DNA from: Balaenoptera acutorostrata
Taxonomy: Eukaryota > Chordata > Mammalia > Artiodactyla > Balaenopteridae
DNA length: 64,000 nucleotides
Assembly: GCF_949987535.1 (NCBI RefSeq)
Contig: NC_080082.1
Span: 49,824,374 to 49,888,373 of the forward strand
Direction of reading: 5' to 3'
The first letter of the stretch is position 1; the number at the start of each line of letters is the position of its first letter. Shown here one piece after another: positions 34,111 through 45,375 of the stretch. The notes beneath the pieces were generated by a model. It saw only the letters and a program-made list of their open reading frames with translations, did not search any database and was not told where the DNA came from. Position numbers and translations under genes: made by a program.

Positions 34111-35100
34111 ATGCCCAACTTGGAAAACTCCTTGATCCTCTCAGCCTACATCATCATCTTCCTCACTGGTCTCCCTGCCAACCTCCTGGCGCTGCGGGCC
34201 TTCGTGGGGCGCGTCCGCCAGCCCAACCCGGCACCCATCCACATCCTCCTGCTCAGCCTGACGCTGGCGGACCTCCTGCTGCTGCTGCTGCTGCCCTTCA
34301 AGATGACGGAGGCCGCGTCTGACTTCCTCTGGTACCTGCCTGAGCTAGTCTGTGCCCTCACGGGTTTTGGCTTCTACAGTAGCATCTACTGCAGCACGTG
34401 GCTCCTGGCGGGCATCAGCATCGAGCGCTACCTGGGAGTGGCTTTCCCCGTGAAGTACAAGCTGTCCCGCCGGCCTGTGTATGGAGTGATTGCTGCCCTG
34501 ATCTCCTGGATCGTGTCCTTTGGTCATTGCACCCTGGTGATCATCATTCAGTACTCGAACTCAACCCAGAGGGCCACAAATGAGAGTAGCATAACCTGCT
34601 ATGAGAACTTCACCGCAGAGCAGCTGAAAGTGGTGCTTCCCATGCGGCTGGAGCTGTTCCTCGTCCTCTTCTTCATCCCCATGGTGGTCACCGTCTTCTG
34701 CTACTGGCGCTTTGTGTGGATCATGCTCACGCAGCCCCATGTGCAGGCCCAGAGGCGGCGCCGAGCTGTGGGGCTGGCTGTGGTGACCCTCCTTAATTTC
34801 CTGGTGTGCTTTGGGCCATATAACATATCCCACCTGGTGGGGTTCCACATGAAGGCAAGCCCCAGGTGGCGGGCAGAAGCTGTGGTATTGAGTTCCCTCA
34901 ATGCCAGTCTGGACCCCTTGCTTTTCTATTTCTCTTCTTCAGTCGTGCGCAGGGCCTTTGGAAAAGGGTTGCAGGCACTGCGGCATCAGGGCTCCTCCCT
35001 GCTGGGACGCAGAGGCAAAGAGACAGCAGAAGTGGCGAATGTGGACAGGGGTGTGAGTCAAGCAGAGGGAGCGCCGAGTTCTGACTTCACCACGGACTAA
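34111..35100 (+). CDS. FFAR2: Free fatty acid receptor 2 (GPR43)
   Basis: A class A GPCR for acetate, propionate and butyrate, coupling to Gi and Gq at the plasma membrane of enteroendocrine, immune and fat cells. The frame is 329 codons against 330 in human and is intact. Seven hydrophobic segments are visible, starting near residues 7, 42, 76, 123, 178, 218 and 257. The carboxylate-binding residues H139, R179, H241 and R254 (human H140, R180, H242, R255) are kept. So are the ERY motif (105-107), the C81/C163 disulfide pair, and the DPLLFYF version of NPxxY in helix 7. N-glycosylation sequons lie at N150, N157 and N166. The coding sequence is one exon, with a good splice acceptor (CTCTTCCAG) ending at 34,103, seven bases before the ATG. 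The identification is certain from long shared stretches such as ADLLLLLLLPFK and SHLVG. No close paralogue (FFAR1/FFAR3) is in the window. Confidence 0.98.
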   Translation: MPNLENSLILSAYIIIFLTGLPANLLALRAFVGRVRQPNPAPIHILLLSLTLADLLLLLLLPFKMTEAASDFLWYLPELVCALTGFGFYSSIYCSTWLLAGISIERYLGVAFPVKYKLSRRPVYGVIAALISWIVSFGHCTLVIIIQYSNSTQRATNESSITCYENFTAEQLKVVLPMRLELFLVLFFIPMVVTVFCYWRFVWIMLTQPHVQAQRRRRAVGLAVVTLLNFLVCFGPYNISHLVGFHMKASPRWRAEAVVLSSLNASLDPLLFYFSSSVVRRAFGKGLQALRHQGSSLLGRRGKETAEVANVDRGVSQAEGAPSSDFTTD

Positions 35101-35700
35101 GGATGTCCCTGGACCTTTGGAGGCACTCTGGGTTTTGTATGAGTTGAGCAGGCTGGGAGAGGGAGAACACGGGTTCCTGGCCCAGACTCAGGAATCCTCA
35201 GACCCAAACCACGACTGGGACTCTAAAAAATCTCTCTCACCAGCTCTGTATCCTTTCCTGACTGAATTTTCCTTCCCAAAGGAGCAGAGCTCCAGGACGA
35301 AAGAAGAAACGGTTGGGCATAGGAGAACTATCAGACCAGAGTTTCTGAAGCAATGTAGAGAATACAAATTCCAGTCATCCGTGTGAGGTGGTTGGTAGCT
35401 GAAGCAGAGAGCCCTAAAACAACCTTGCTACCAGCTTTGAAACAACACCTACACACTGGTCTAGCTGTTGGTGCTAGAATGAAGCCACTGGGAAAGAGAT
35501 GGGAGAGAAATTCTAAATGAGGTCAAAGAAGATGCAGGAAGGTTCTGAACCAAGGGGATTAGGAGGGAAGACTGGGGCTTAGAGCTATAATGACCTAGGT
35601 GTGGGCAATATCCATGTGACTTGCTGCTCTTTAAGTATGATCCAGTCGTCTTCATGTGTGTACCTGTCTCCCCCAATAAACTGGGAGCCACCTGAGGTCT
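35101..35700 (+). other. FFAR2 3' untranslated region, likely
   Basis: From the stop codon to just beyond the first AATAAA. The last part (about 35,655-35,720) resembles the 3' end of a sense L2 ('gtacctgtctcccccaa...ctgggagccacctgaggtc'). Confidence 0.55.
35675..35680 (+). terminator. Candidate FFAR2 polyadenylation signal
   Basis: AATAAA, 575 bp after the stop codon, followed by a GT-rich stretch (GGTCTGGGTCTTGTCTTC). A second AATAAA at 35,816-35,821 lies at the SINE duplication. Confidence 0.6.
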
Positions 35701-35826
35701 GGGTCTTGTCTTCTCCCTCCATGGCGCCCCCCACAGGTCAGAACCCAGCTTGGCAACCATCAGTTAGAGCTCAACACTGATGAGCACAGGAAAAAACCTG
35801 GTCTGGCCGATTGAAAATAAAGATTA

Positions 35827-35954
35827 GGGACTTCCCTGGCGGTCCAGTGGTTAAGACTCCGTGCTTCCACTGCAGGGGGCATGGGTTCCATCCTTGGTTG
35901 GGGAACTAAGATCTTGCATGCTGTGTGGCATGACCAAGGGAAAAAAAAAAAGAA
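35827..35954 (+). repeat. CHR-2-type SINE just downstream of FFAR2
   Basis: GGGACTTCCCTGGCGGTCC head and an A-tail. The flanking duplication TGAAAATAAAG(A/G)TTA occurs at 35,812-35,826 and 35,955-35,969 with one mismatch. Confidence 0.95.
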
Positions 35955-36229
35955 TGAAAATAAAGGTTATAAAACTCTGAAGAGAGTGTCCACAATTTTT
36001 GTAACATTTCTGCAAGCACAAGGAGAGCAAAAATGGGATGGAGAACTAGACTCAGCAGCGAAGGGGGAGGATGGTACATCTGAAACCACAGAAATATGTT
36101 AAAGGTGCAATAAGAGTGGAGGGATGGATTCCTGTTTAGATTGATGAATAGAGATTGGACTCAGAAAGAGGACTGAGGCGAGTCCCAGCTCAAAGTTATC
36201 AGTGTATCACAGAGGCTTAAAACATGTTA

Positions 36230-36400
36230 TCCTCCAGCTTAGAAACCTGCAGGGTTTTCCTTTCATCAGAAGTTTTCCTCTCAGGAACTCATATCTCATC
36301 ATCCCATTGCCTGCTCTGCATCCTCTCTCCCTTCCCAATTCCACCTGCCTAACATTTCTCTGCAAGAAGAACCCCTAGACTGCTCTCCAGCACCTAATTG
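36230..36400 (+). repeat. Possible L2 fragment
   Basis: 'gcagggttttcctttcatca' through 'catcccattgcctgctctgc' is weakly L2-like. Uncertain. Confidence 0.3.
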
Positions 36401-36570
36401 TTTGCAACAGAGGCTATACATCAGAATAACATGTAGAGGTATAAAAATAATACAAATAGCCACCTCAGATCTACTGACTTGGAATCTCTGGGGGTGGGGC
36501 TACAGCAGGTGAGATTTAAAAAGCTTCCCAGGTGATTATGAAGGGCAGCTCAGGTCAGGAACCACTGGCC
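36400..36570 (+). mobile_element. MER5A-like element
   Basis: 'tacatcagaataacatgtag', 'cagatctactgacttggaat', 'ggaatctctgggggtggggc' and 'caggaaccactg' follow in MER5A order. Confidence 0.7.
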
Positions 36571-36794
36571 TAGCTCAGGGGCCCAAGAAATTATCCTTCA
36601 GAGACCTTTTCCTGCTTATAAGTCCCCCTCACCTCAACCCCGTTCTGCCTCATCTTCAGATTGTTTGCTTTTTCCCCTCTTATGAAACCCTACTCAACAG
36701 TCACTTTCTTCAGAAAGACTTTCCTTATTACTCCCACTGAACTGGGAGCTCATTTTCTGTTTTTCTTCCTCAAGACAACACCTGACTGGTGTCA

Positions 36795-36975
36795 TAAGAG
36801 CTCTGATTTCGACGTTAATTCTGCTTACCAGTGGGATGACCTTGAGCAAGTCACAACCTCCAAGCCACCATTTCCAAAGCATAGTAATGAGGGTACCATA
36901 TGCCTCTCAGGGTTATTCTGAGAAGTCAAATGAGACTGCATAGATAAAACTGCTGAGAAACTATACAGTGTTATT
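36795..36975 (+). repeat. MIR fragment
   Basis: 'taccagtgggatgaccttga', 'gagcaagtcacaacctcc' and 'cctctcagggttattctgag' follow the sense MIR. Confidence 0.65.
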
Positions 36976-37385
36976 TAGCTCTAAGATACCAACCTGTGTG
37001 AAACAAAGATGTTCTCCCACTTAAAAGAGACATAGCAAGTAGAACATTTAAAATGATGGAAATAATATATAGTCAACTATATAGGATGATTTGATAGTAA
37101 CGTGTAAGAAAAAAATCTGGGATTTTCAGCTGACTGTAGGCTTACTATGCATATGTGATATATTACACCTTCCAAAAAAAAAAAAAAAAGAGCGGATTTG
37201 ATTTTGGGTGGCGTTAAAAGAAACTGAGTCTAAACAAGTTGATGACAACCACTCCACTGATATCTAATCAGTAGCATATTGAGTACTAAGCAGCACATTT
37301 TTAAAAAGGAAATTAACCCAAGGAATCAAGGCCAGAAAAATGAACCAAAATGCTTTGGAGATTCAAAACATAATAATAATAATAA
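36976..37385. other. Intergenic DNA without recognisable features
   Basis: Mostly AT-rich, with an A-run near 37,176. No gene or clear repeat. Confidence 0.4.
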
Positions 37386-37530
37386 TACGCATTAAATGCC
37401 AGGCACTGTTCTAAAGAAGGAGCCTGAGACAATTAAGGGAACTTTCCAAGGTCAATAGTGAGAAGAAATTTGAATCCAGGCCCTCCAGACTCCAAAGTGC
37501 CTGCTTTTTTCACCAACATATGAGAAACAA
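37386..37530 (-). repeat. MIR fragment
   Basis: 'aaatgccaggcactgttcta', then 'aaggtcaatagtgag' and 'tgaatccaggccctccagac'. An (AAT)n run precedes it. Confidence 0.65.
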
Positions 37531-37958
37531 GTAAGAGAATGCTGAATATGTGGCTGGAACAAGATTAGGTTCATTTTATAGAAGATGTATTCTCTGTAGC
37601 CCCACAAAGAACAAAGATCACGGGCAAAAGATGCAGGGAGTTACGTCTTAAACAGTCAGGGTAATCACTTAAACAAGGTAATCACTCCCCAGTATCCGGG
37701 AATTTTGAAGTAGAAGACACTCATCTTAGAACATGGAGGAAACTCACACATCTGATAAGGGCTGAACCAGTTAACTGCCAGACTCCTTCCAACTCAGAGA
37801 TTCCCAGGGTTTTAGGGACATGGCCACTCTTGCTAAAAAGTACAAGAAAATTTCTGGACCTGGTCTGAGACTTTCAGGGTGAAGTTTTAGCTACTCACTA
37901 ACAAGTATTTGATATCCATCAAGTCATTTGATACATAGCCCATCTCTTTACTGGGAAA
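37531..37958. other. Intergenic DNA without recognisable features
   Basis: No gene or clear repeat. Confidence 0.4.
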
Positions 37959-38404
37959 TTAGTAATTCATTTGTTCACCAAATATGTACTGATTTTTATC
38001 TACTTGTATATTTACTATAAGCCAGATAGTTTTCTAGGGGCTGGGGTTGCAGAGCATATAAGAGACAAGGTACCTGCCCTCTTGGGGCTTCCATTCCAGT
38101 GGGAAAAAATAGTTAATAAGCAAGTAAACAAGCAACAAGGTAATTTCAGAATGTGGCAAATGGTTTTTACAAATGGACCAAAATAGGGATATGGGAGAAA
38201 GTATAATGAGGGATTGAGAGGGTTTAGAAGATTCTCCAGAGTCAGTGATGGTCAGCTGAGACCTGAACAATGAGAAGGAGTTGCCATACAAAGGCCCATG
38301 CGAAGAGCATTCTAGAAACAGGAACCACAGGTGCAAAAGCCCTAAGGAGGCAGAAAACCTTAGCATCTCAGGGGCAGAGAGATGCTGCCCCCATCTCAGT
38401 GTGG
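37959..38404 (-). repeat. L2 3' end, antisense, part 1
   Basis: 'ttcatttgttcaccaaatat', 'ggggctggggttgcagagca', 'ccctcttggggcttccattc', 'cagctgagacctgaacaatg' and 'aggtgcaaaagccctaagga' are an ordered antisense L2. It resumes after the MER5A at about 38,582. Confidence 0.85.
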
Positions 38405-38580
38405 GGACAGAGCAGTGGTCTGCAAACTCAGGCATCTACTAGAACCACAGGGAGGGTTTGCTGAAGCATAGATTACGGTCTTCCCTCCCCACAGTTTCAG
38501 AATCAGTAGGTCTGGGACAGGGCCCAAGAGTCTGTATTTCTAACAATCTCAGGTGAAGCTGATGCTGGGATATTGTGAAA
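38405..38580 (+). mobile_element. MER5A-like element inserted in L2
   Basis: 'gcagtggtctgcaaactcag', 'cagaatcagtaggtctggga' and 'aggtgaagctgatgctggga' mark it. It interrupts an antisense L2. Confidence 0.75.
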
Positions 38581-38760
38581 TGGGGAGAGAGTGAAAGAGG
38601 AAGTCGAGGAAGTCAGGGGCGACCAGACGACACTAAGTGTTTTAGGCCCCAGATAGAAGTATGAGTTTATTGCCAGAGCTTTTGAAGCTATTCAAGGGTT
38701 TTAAGCAAGACAGTGAAATAATCTGATTTCCATTTTAAGATGATCACTCTGGGATCCGTG
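38581..38760 (-). repeat. L2 antisense, part 2
   Basis: 'gctattcaagggttttaagc', 'agtgaaataatctgatttcc' and 'gatgatcactctgggatcc' continue the antisense L2. Confidence 0.75.
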
Positions 38761-40247
38761 CTTACCATTGAAGGGAGATGGTTGTTAGGATCAAGTAGAT
38801 AATATATACAACAGAGTTAAGAACCATAAAGTATTCTAGCAAACACAGAGGGTTTTCATCAGGCTGGGAGCTCCCTGAAAGTGGGGCTGTTCCCTCTTTC
38901 TTTAGAATTGGCCATCCAAGAACCAAGGAGGAAGAGGTCTTTGATAAATAGATGTCCCCAGTGTATACTGGTTCTTCGGATGAGGGTGCAGGGGGCGGGG
39001 GGTTGGAGGGTAGCAAAGGCCCTGATGTGCAGTACTTGCCAATATCTGTGGCACACACACTCCTTCCAGGGCCAGTTTCTACCAATGTGAAGACACCGAA
39101 CGTGGGTTTGGCAAGCGATGCTAATAATCGGCTCTTGCAAGCCAGCTCAAGCACATCACTGGATGCACCGCTCAGCACATATGCTCAAGTGGTACACTGG
39201 TCACATCCTACTTGAGAAAACTTTCTCACTCCCTGGCTACATGTCATACAAGGCTCTGGCGCAGGACTTTCAACACGATAAACACTAGCTCAATGTGGCT
39301 GACTGGGCCAGATCCAAGAGGATCCGGGTGGCTGCTTAGATTGTGGGACTCCTCTGAATCCCCTGCAGGATGACAGATGGGTAAACAGAAATATTAGTGC
39401 CTGGTTAATGAATAACACAGACAGCAGCCTAGAGCCGCTACCAGGAAACAGGGGTAGAGGGAGCTGGCTGAGCCTGACCTGGGGGCCCGACCAGCAGGAA
39501 AGGGGAAACTGGCATTGACTATTTCACTTCCCCTTTCTGGAAAAGATGCTGTGTGTCCCTTCCTCAGAAATTCTCAACTGACCACACAGCCAGAGCTCAC
39601 ATGTAGTGTGGTTTTGTGGGGATCACTGCGGTTAGAGAAGGCAGGCATGGGTGGGCCCGGAGACGGTCTGAAGGTCAATACCCGGCCAAGATTCCAACTC
39701 CACTCCCTTTAACTTCCCTGCCCCTTACCTTCAGGTTTCTGTTAGTTAGTTCTCTCTCTCTTTTAAGCTTTCTCTACCTCCTGTGGTTAAATACTTTTGC
39801 CCCGTTTTTTTTCCGTTTCGTTATTTTTCTCTAGTCACCGGAAATGAGGACATTTCTCATCTACAAGTTGCACATTCAACCAGGAAATTGGGACAAAGAT
39901 CTCGAAGCTCTCAGATGCAGTAGTCCAGTAACCTACTTGGCGAAGTTTCCAATGTCTGATAAGGGAGAGGATGTGAAGGGGCGGGGAGCCAAGGCAGGCT
40001 GCGGTCAGCTGTCTACCAACTGCTTACCCAAGGAGGGGCCAGCCTCGGCTCTATTCTAACCTCAAGCTCCCTTTCCCCAGACGTTGTCCCCTGCTGTCTG
40101 TCAGCCCCAGCTGCAATCGGCCTCAAGGAAACAGTGTTAGGAAAGTAAACATACGGCTCCCAAATCCAGATGCTTTAAATAAAAAGCCCACACTCACGTA
40201 GAGCAGCCTCGAGTTTCTAAAGGGCCACATCGACATCACGTCATCAT
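38761..40247. other. Gene-free intergenic stretch
   Basis: Overlapping ORFs on both strands (for example 38,762-39,178, -) have no family signature, and no splice-linked gene could be supported. Confidence 0.45.
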
Positions 40248-40720
40248 ACGCAGGCATTCATTCATCCACAAAGGTATATGGAGGCCTACTACGCGTCAGG
40301 CCCTGTTCTAGGTGCTAAAGACACGGCAGTGAACAAGGACAAGACCCCTGCTCTCATGCAGCTCACGTTCCAGTGGGAGAGGAAGACAGGGAGGCAATAA
40401 ACAGACACTGAGAAGATGCTAAGGGCTGTGAAGACAGTAAGACAGAGTCGGGGTAGGGGATGACTTTGAGGAATGAATGAGCGGCTTGGGAAGGCCACTG
40501 GAAGGTGCCCTTTGAGCTGCGACCAGAATGAGAAGAAGGAATCATGCAAGCCAAGAACTGGGGGGAAAATGTTCCAAGCAAAGGGTTCAAGGCAAGTGCA
40601 AGGCTTGAACAAGATGAATTTGCACAAGGAGCGGAAAGGCCAGGGTGACTGGGCCTGAGTGATGGCTGGAAGATAGGCAAGCATCAGATAATAGGCGGAT
40701 CTCGAGGTTTCCGATAGGAA
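40248..40720 (-). repeat. L2 3' end, antisense
   Basis: 'ggcattcattcatccacaaa', 'cgtcaggccctgttctaggt', 'acggcagtgaacaaggacaa', 'ccctgctctcatgcagctca' and 'caagtgcaaggcttgaac' follow the antisense L2. The 146-codon ORF here is a relic. Confidence 0.85.
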
Positions 40721-40724
40721 GCGC

Positions 40725-40800
40725 AGCACATTATCTTCTCCCTGCTTAACAACACGGAAAACTGAGGCTCAGAGCTGTCAAGTGACATGCGCCAACCCTC
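40725..40800 (-). repeat. MIR fragment
   Basis: 'gaaaactgaggctcagagct' and 'caagtgacatgcgccaac' are the MIR core. Confidence 0.5.
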
Positions 40801-41234
40801 ATCAATGCGGTCTTCTGACCCCTGGCGCGGACCCCAGACTCCCTCTCAAAACTAGATAGACGGGCACGCTCGCTCTCTCGATCGGTTACCTCACTGCAGA
40901 AGAGAAAGGAGGGAAGGAAACATGATTCATGTGGTGTGCACTAGTTTGGTACAGAACGCTGGGGAGGGAGGTGGAGACTGGCAGCTGAGACTCCGAGGAA
41001 AGAAAGGAAGCAGAGGTGGAACAAGACACCTGAGTACCCAGAGCAGAGACCAGCATGGAGAGCCAGGTTCTTGGGAAGGAGTGGTGGCTGGCGAGAGGCA
41101 GGATGCCTGGGCTCTGAGACAGCCTGGGTGGGAGGCCGAGGCGGTAACCAGGAGCCATCCCATGCCGCCTGCAACAGAAATGGCGGTGTGAGGACAGAGT
41201 GGTGGAACCCTGGGGAACCTTCAAAAGTCTCTAG
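40801..41234. other. Intergenic DNA without recognisable features
   Basis: Moderately GC-rich, with overlapping ORFs on both strands and no recognisable product. Confidence 0.4.
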
Positions 41235-41365
41235 TCTGAAGATTCTCAACTGCACTGAGATCTGGCTGCACTGAGGAGCTTCTAAAAATGCCAGTGCATT
41301 TGGGCACTTTATTTTGTTACAGCTCCCAGGTGTTGGGAAGCTTAGAGGGCTGAGAATCACCATAT
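41235..41365 (+). mobile_element. MER5-like fragment
   Basis: 'gaagattctcaactgcactg' and 'agggctgagaatcacc' form complementary ends. Confidence 0.55.
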
Positions 41366-41624
41366 CTAGACCTTCTCCTCCACTGGACTAACCAGAAGGG
41401 TTTCCAGGAGGCAGCAGTCACCGTAACTGGGACTGAATCCTGGCTTACACTGTGCAACTGAAGTTCTCTGTGCTTTAGTTTTCTAACTAAAAAAAAAAAA
41501 AAAAGGGCTAACGCATCTTCATGCTATCATGAGGATTAAGTGAGTTTAATATTATACATACAAAACACTTAGAACAGTATCTCACACCCTATAGGTATTC
41601 TATACATGACAGTATTTTTAAAAT

Positions 41625-42055
41625 GTAATTCTATTTTCCTGCATAGAGGCCTCCAATTGCTGCTCATGCATGGCTCTCAGAATAAAACTCAAGGTGTCCC
41701 CATGGCCAGCAAGGCCCTGCCTCATCTGACACTTGTCCATCTGCCAAAGCTCATCTGCCCCCAACTCCTGCCCGGCACCCCATCCTTCTCTTTATTCTTC
41801 CTTTGTGCTTTCAACAACTTGCTAAGATCTTGCCCTCTGATCCTTTGTACTTACTGCCCACTTTTCTTGGACCCTTTTCCTCTAGATTCTCACATGGCTG
41901 AGTCCTCATCTTTCAGGCTGCCTGTGACTTAAATTTCATTTGCTCATGGGACTTTCTCCTCAACCCAGTCCAAAACTGCCTCCCTCTGATATACTCACTC
42001 ACATTATCCTGAGTTACTGACTTTACTGCATTTATCACTATCTGACATCATCTAC
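41625..42055 (+). repeat. L2 3' end, sense
   Basis: 'aaaactcaaggtgtccccat', 'caaggccctgcctcatctga', 'tgtactta' and 'tgcatttatcactatctgac' follow the sense L2. Confidence 0.75.
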
Positions 42056-42059
42056 TTTT

Positions 42060-42560
42060 TGGTCTTACTGGTTATTTTTATATAAGGAATACATGCACAC
42101 TGTTTAATGAGTCAAATAGTTTGCTGTGAAAAACAGCATCCCTCACCCTCTTGCCCCACCACAAACATTTACCCCTTCCTGGAGGCAAGTGCTTTCACCT
42201 TTTTTCAACTGAATATTTATCCCTCATGTCTGTAAGGAACTTACTTATTTTACTATACTCTCTCATTTTTCAATATAAGGTTTTATCTGTGAACTTACCC
42301 CAATGTCAGATGTGGATTTGGCTCTCCCCAATACATAAACACACACGCACCCTTCCCACTCTGTATAATCATAATATACTTACATCATAATTGTGTTAGA
42401 ATAATACTCAATGTTTACATTATTGTGACTATGTGAATAATGGAGCTCTATAGTAAACTATGATTACTTTTATACCCTGCACAACTTTCCCCCCACCCTA
42501 GAATTAATAGTTGCCTTATTTTTCATTTCCTTAGTTTTTTACATACTTATCATTGATTTC
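42060..42560. repeat. Old LINE-like AT-rich sequence
   Basis: 'atataaggaatacatgcaca...tgctgtgaaaaac' and the following AT-rich text resemble old L1 3' sequence, but with low specificity. Confidence 0.35.
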
Positions 42561-42779
42561 ACCCAAACTCTTTGCCAATTGTCTTATCTCCTCTCAAGAC
42601 CTTCAGAGTTACTAGTAGGAGACAGATTCATCTTCTTGAAGAGATCTCTCCGAGAACTTTCTGACCTGTTCCAGGCTTGACTGGTGGTGGGTTATGCCAG
42701 GTGTACAGCTGACCCCTGGACGTTTTTAAATTGAGAGGTCTTTTGCTTCTCTGCTCTTGTTTCTCTTCCTTCGTTTATG

Positions 42780-43466
42780 TCCTCTAACAGCATCTCTAGA
42801 AAGTAATAAATGTTTTGAGACTCTGCATGTCAGAAAATGTCTTCATTCTACCTTCATGCTTAATTGATATGGGTTACACGTGGAATTCTAGATGGGAAAT
42901 CATTTTCCTTCAGAATTTTCAAGACTTTGTCATATTGCCATCTTGCTCCCAGTCTTGTTGAAAATTCCCAAGACATTCTGATTCCTGATTCCTTGTTTAT
43001 GGCCTATCTTCTTCTTAGTGGAAACTTGTAGGGTCCTTTACCTTTCTCACAAGTATTCTAAAATTTCATCCATTGCACTAGGCACTGGGACTCTTTCAAT
43101 CTGCAAAATAGTATCCATCAGTTTGGGGACATTCTCTTAAAACATTTTGTGATTATTTCCTCGCCTGCATCTTCTCTCTTTTCTCTTTCTAGAACTCCTA
43201 TTATTTGGGGGGATATTGGACCTCCTAGCCTGACCCACTAATTTTTCCTTCTCTCCCATATTCCATCACTTCATCTTTTTGCTCTACTTTCTGTGAGATT
43301 TCCTCAAGTTTATCTTCCAGCCCTTCTGTTTAATTTTTCCTTTCTGCTATCACTTTTCATATCCACGTACTCTCTTTTATTCTTGACTTTGTTTCATGGT
43401 TATAATATCCGCTCTGATCTCTTTAAGGAATTTTCATCTCCCTGTTCCAAGTTACCTTTTTAGGTA
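42780..43466. repeat. Ancestral LINE-like repeat
   Basis: 'tctagaactcctattatttg', 'tttttgctctactttctgtg', 'gagatttcctcaagtttatc' and 'cttccagcccttctg' are widespread in mammalian genomes as an old LINE-like repeat. The class is not settled. Confidence 0.5.
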
Positions 43467-43480
43467 CTGGCCTCTATCCT

Positions 43481-43684
43481 TTTTTTTTTTTTCCTTTGGC
43501 TGCAGTGGGTCTCCGCCATGGCGCGCAGATTCCTCGCCGCGGCGCGTGGGCTTTTCTCTAGTTGCGGTGCGTGGGCTTAGTTGCCCTGCAGCATGTGGGA
43601 TCTTACTTCCCCCACCAGGGATCAAACCTTCGTCCCCTGCATTGGAAGGTGGATTTCTAACCACTGGACCACCAGGGAAGTCGC
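43481..43684 (-). repeat. CHR-type SINE, antisense, with a target-site duplication
   Basis: Poly-T start, GGCTGCAGTGGGTCTCCG, TAGTTGCGGTGCGTGGGC, and an end at CCACCAGGGAAGTC. CTGGCCTCT(A/G)TCCT flanks it at 43,467-43,480 and 43,685-43,698. It is intermediate in length between the short and long types. Confidence 0.92.
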
Positions 43685-43969
43685 CTGGCCTCTGTCCTTT
43701 AGGTCAGAAGTTGTCATCAGACATCTGGGAATCCTTGATTGTCTGCTCATTTTGAAGAGAAGGAAGGAGACTAATACTTTTTTGAGATGTATGCAAAGTA
43801 TATAAAAATAATATGACATGGTGTCTAGGGTTTGCTTTAAAGTCAGAAAAGGGAAAAAGAGGAATGAAAATATGGCAAAATCTCCATAAATGTTGAATCT
43901 GGGTGATGGATAAGATTCTATTGTACTATTCCATCTACTTTTTATCATATTTGAAAACGTTCACATAGA

Positions 43970-44196
43970 AATGTGGTTGTTGGCAGAATTAAGTTCCTTG
44001 AGGGCTTCTGAACTGAGGGCCTCAGTTCCTTGCTGGCTATGGGCTGGAGGCCTCCCTCAGTTCCTTACCATGTGGGCCTCTCCGCAGGGCAGCTGGCTTC
44101 CACCAGAGCAAGCAAGCAAGAAAGCAAGAGACGACAAGAAGGAAGGCAGTCTTTTTAAAAACCTAATCTTCAAAGTGATCTTCCATCATTTTTTCG
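43970..44196 (+). repeat. Ancestral repeat, left part
   Basis: 'gcagaattaagttccttgag', 'gaggcctccctcagttcctt' and 'catgtgggcctctccgcagg' belong to an old interspersed repeat that resumes after the SINE at 44,358-44,440. The family is not named. Confidence 0.5.
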
Positions 44197-44207
44197 CAGC
44201 CCCTTTT

Positions 44208-44346
44208 TTTTTTTTAATTTTTTTTTTTTTTTTTGGCCACGCCTTGCCACTTGCAGGATCTTAGTTCCCTGACCAGGGGTCAAACTCAGGTCCATGGCAG
44301 TGAAAGCGCCAAGTCTTAACCACTGGACCACCAGGGAATTCCCACT
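44208..44346 (-). repeat. CHR-2-type SINE, antisense
   Basis: T-run, GGCCACGCCTTGCCACTTGC, AGGATCTTAGTTCCCTGACC and an end CCACCAGGGAATTCCC. It is flanked by CAGCCC(C/A)TTTT at 44,197-44,207 and 44,347-44,357. Confidence 0.92.
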
Positions 44347-44357
44347 CAGCCCATTTT

Positions 44358-44440
44358 GAAAGGGGGAGTGAATTATACAAGAGGGTGAATACAAGGAGGT
44401 GGGATCACTGGGGCTGTCTTGGAGGCTGCCTTCCATAGGT
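44358..44440 (+). repeat. Ancestral repeat, right part
   Basis: 'gggagtgaattatacaagag', 'gaatacaaggaggtgggatc' and 'cttggaggctgcc' continue the old repeat after the SINE. Confidence 0.45.
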
Positions 44441-45179
44441 ATTAAATAATGAATGGAAGCTGTGAGCACATGAGTTAGGCTTCACTGGAGGGTGATTCAG
44501 CTGGGTCATTTATTTGGGGAACCTCCCATGTCAATGCTTAGGAGTTTTCCTCTTGGGCTGATCAAATTTCCCAGAAAAGATTCTTCTAATCTCCTGCCTA
44601 GAGGGTGAAAGTTGGACTGCCAGAAATTTAGGAGTCACATGGAAAAGACAGCTGGAAGGTCTCAACATGTAGCATTCCTTTAATCTCTGATGTACATTAC
44701 ATTGCTCCCTCTTCCTACTGTGTCTGGTGTCCCACATTCCAAAAACGCTCTGTGTTCTCCTCTCCAGAGAACAAAACTCCAGTCTTCTCTTGGGTGAGGG
44801 GCAGTTGCCTTGCATCAGGAAACTGGGGAAGAGATCTGGGGGTTCTTTTCAAATAAACTTTCAACCACTCTTCCTTATGTTAGCTTGCACTTCACCCCCA
44901 TTTCCAGAGGTACCTCTTGACACCAGTTAATGAGCTTTCTGTGGGCTCTGTAGTAGAAGCTTGGTTGAGTCTTGGCTTTTCCTACTACTGGCTTGGGATT
45001 CAACTTTCATAGGTCTGCCAAGTCAGTTACCAGTTACCACTCATTCATGTGCTTCCAAAATTTTGGTGGCATTGTATCCTCTTTTCTTCTCCCTGTCCTT
45101 ATGGGCCTAGTGCCTTTCAGAAAGATCTCTTTACTGTCATTATGGTGTGATTTCAGAAGGGACCCAAAAGAGACATGGG
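44441..45179. other. Gene-free intergenic stretch
   Basis: No gene or confident repeat. Short ORFs overlap on both strands. Confidence 0.4.
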
Positions 45180-45375
45180 TATTCAATCTACCATCATTAG
45201 CCTCAAGTATTTCTTCTTTACTATTGTTATTTGTTTGTTTACTTGTTTATTGCCTATCTTCCCCTCTTGAATGTGGGTTCCAGGATAACCTGTCTGTTTT
45301 GTTCACCTGTGCATCCCCAGCACCCAGAACCATTCTTGACACAGGTAGGTGTTCAACAAATGACTGAATCAATCA
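45180..45375 (+). repeat. L2 3' tail, sense
   Basis: 'cctctcttgaatgtgggttc'-like text, then 'cctgtgcatccccagcaccc' and 'ggtgttcaacaaatgactga', is the L2 terminal region. Confidence 0.65.
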
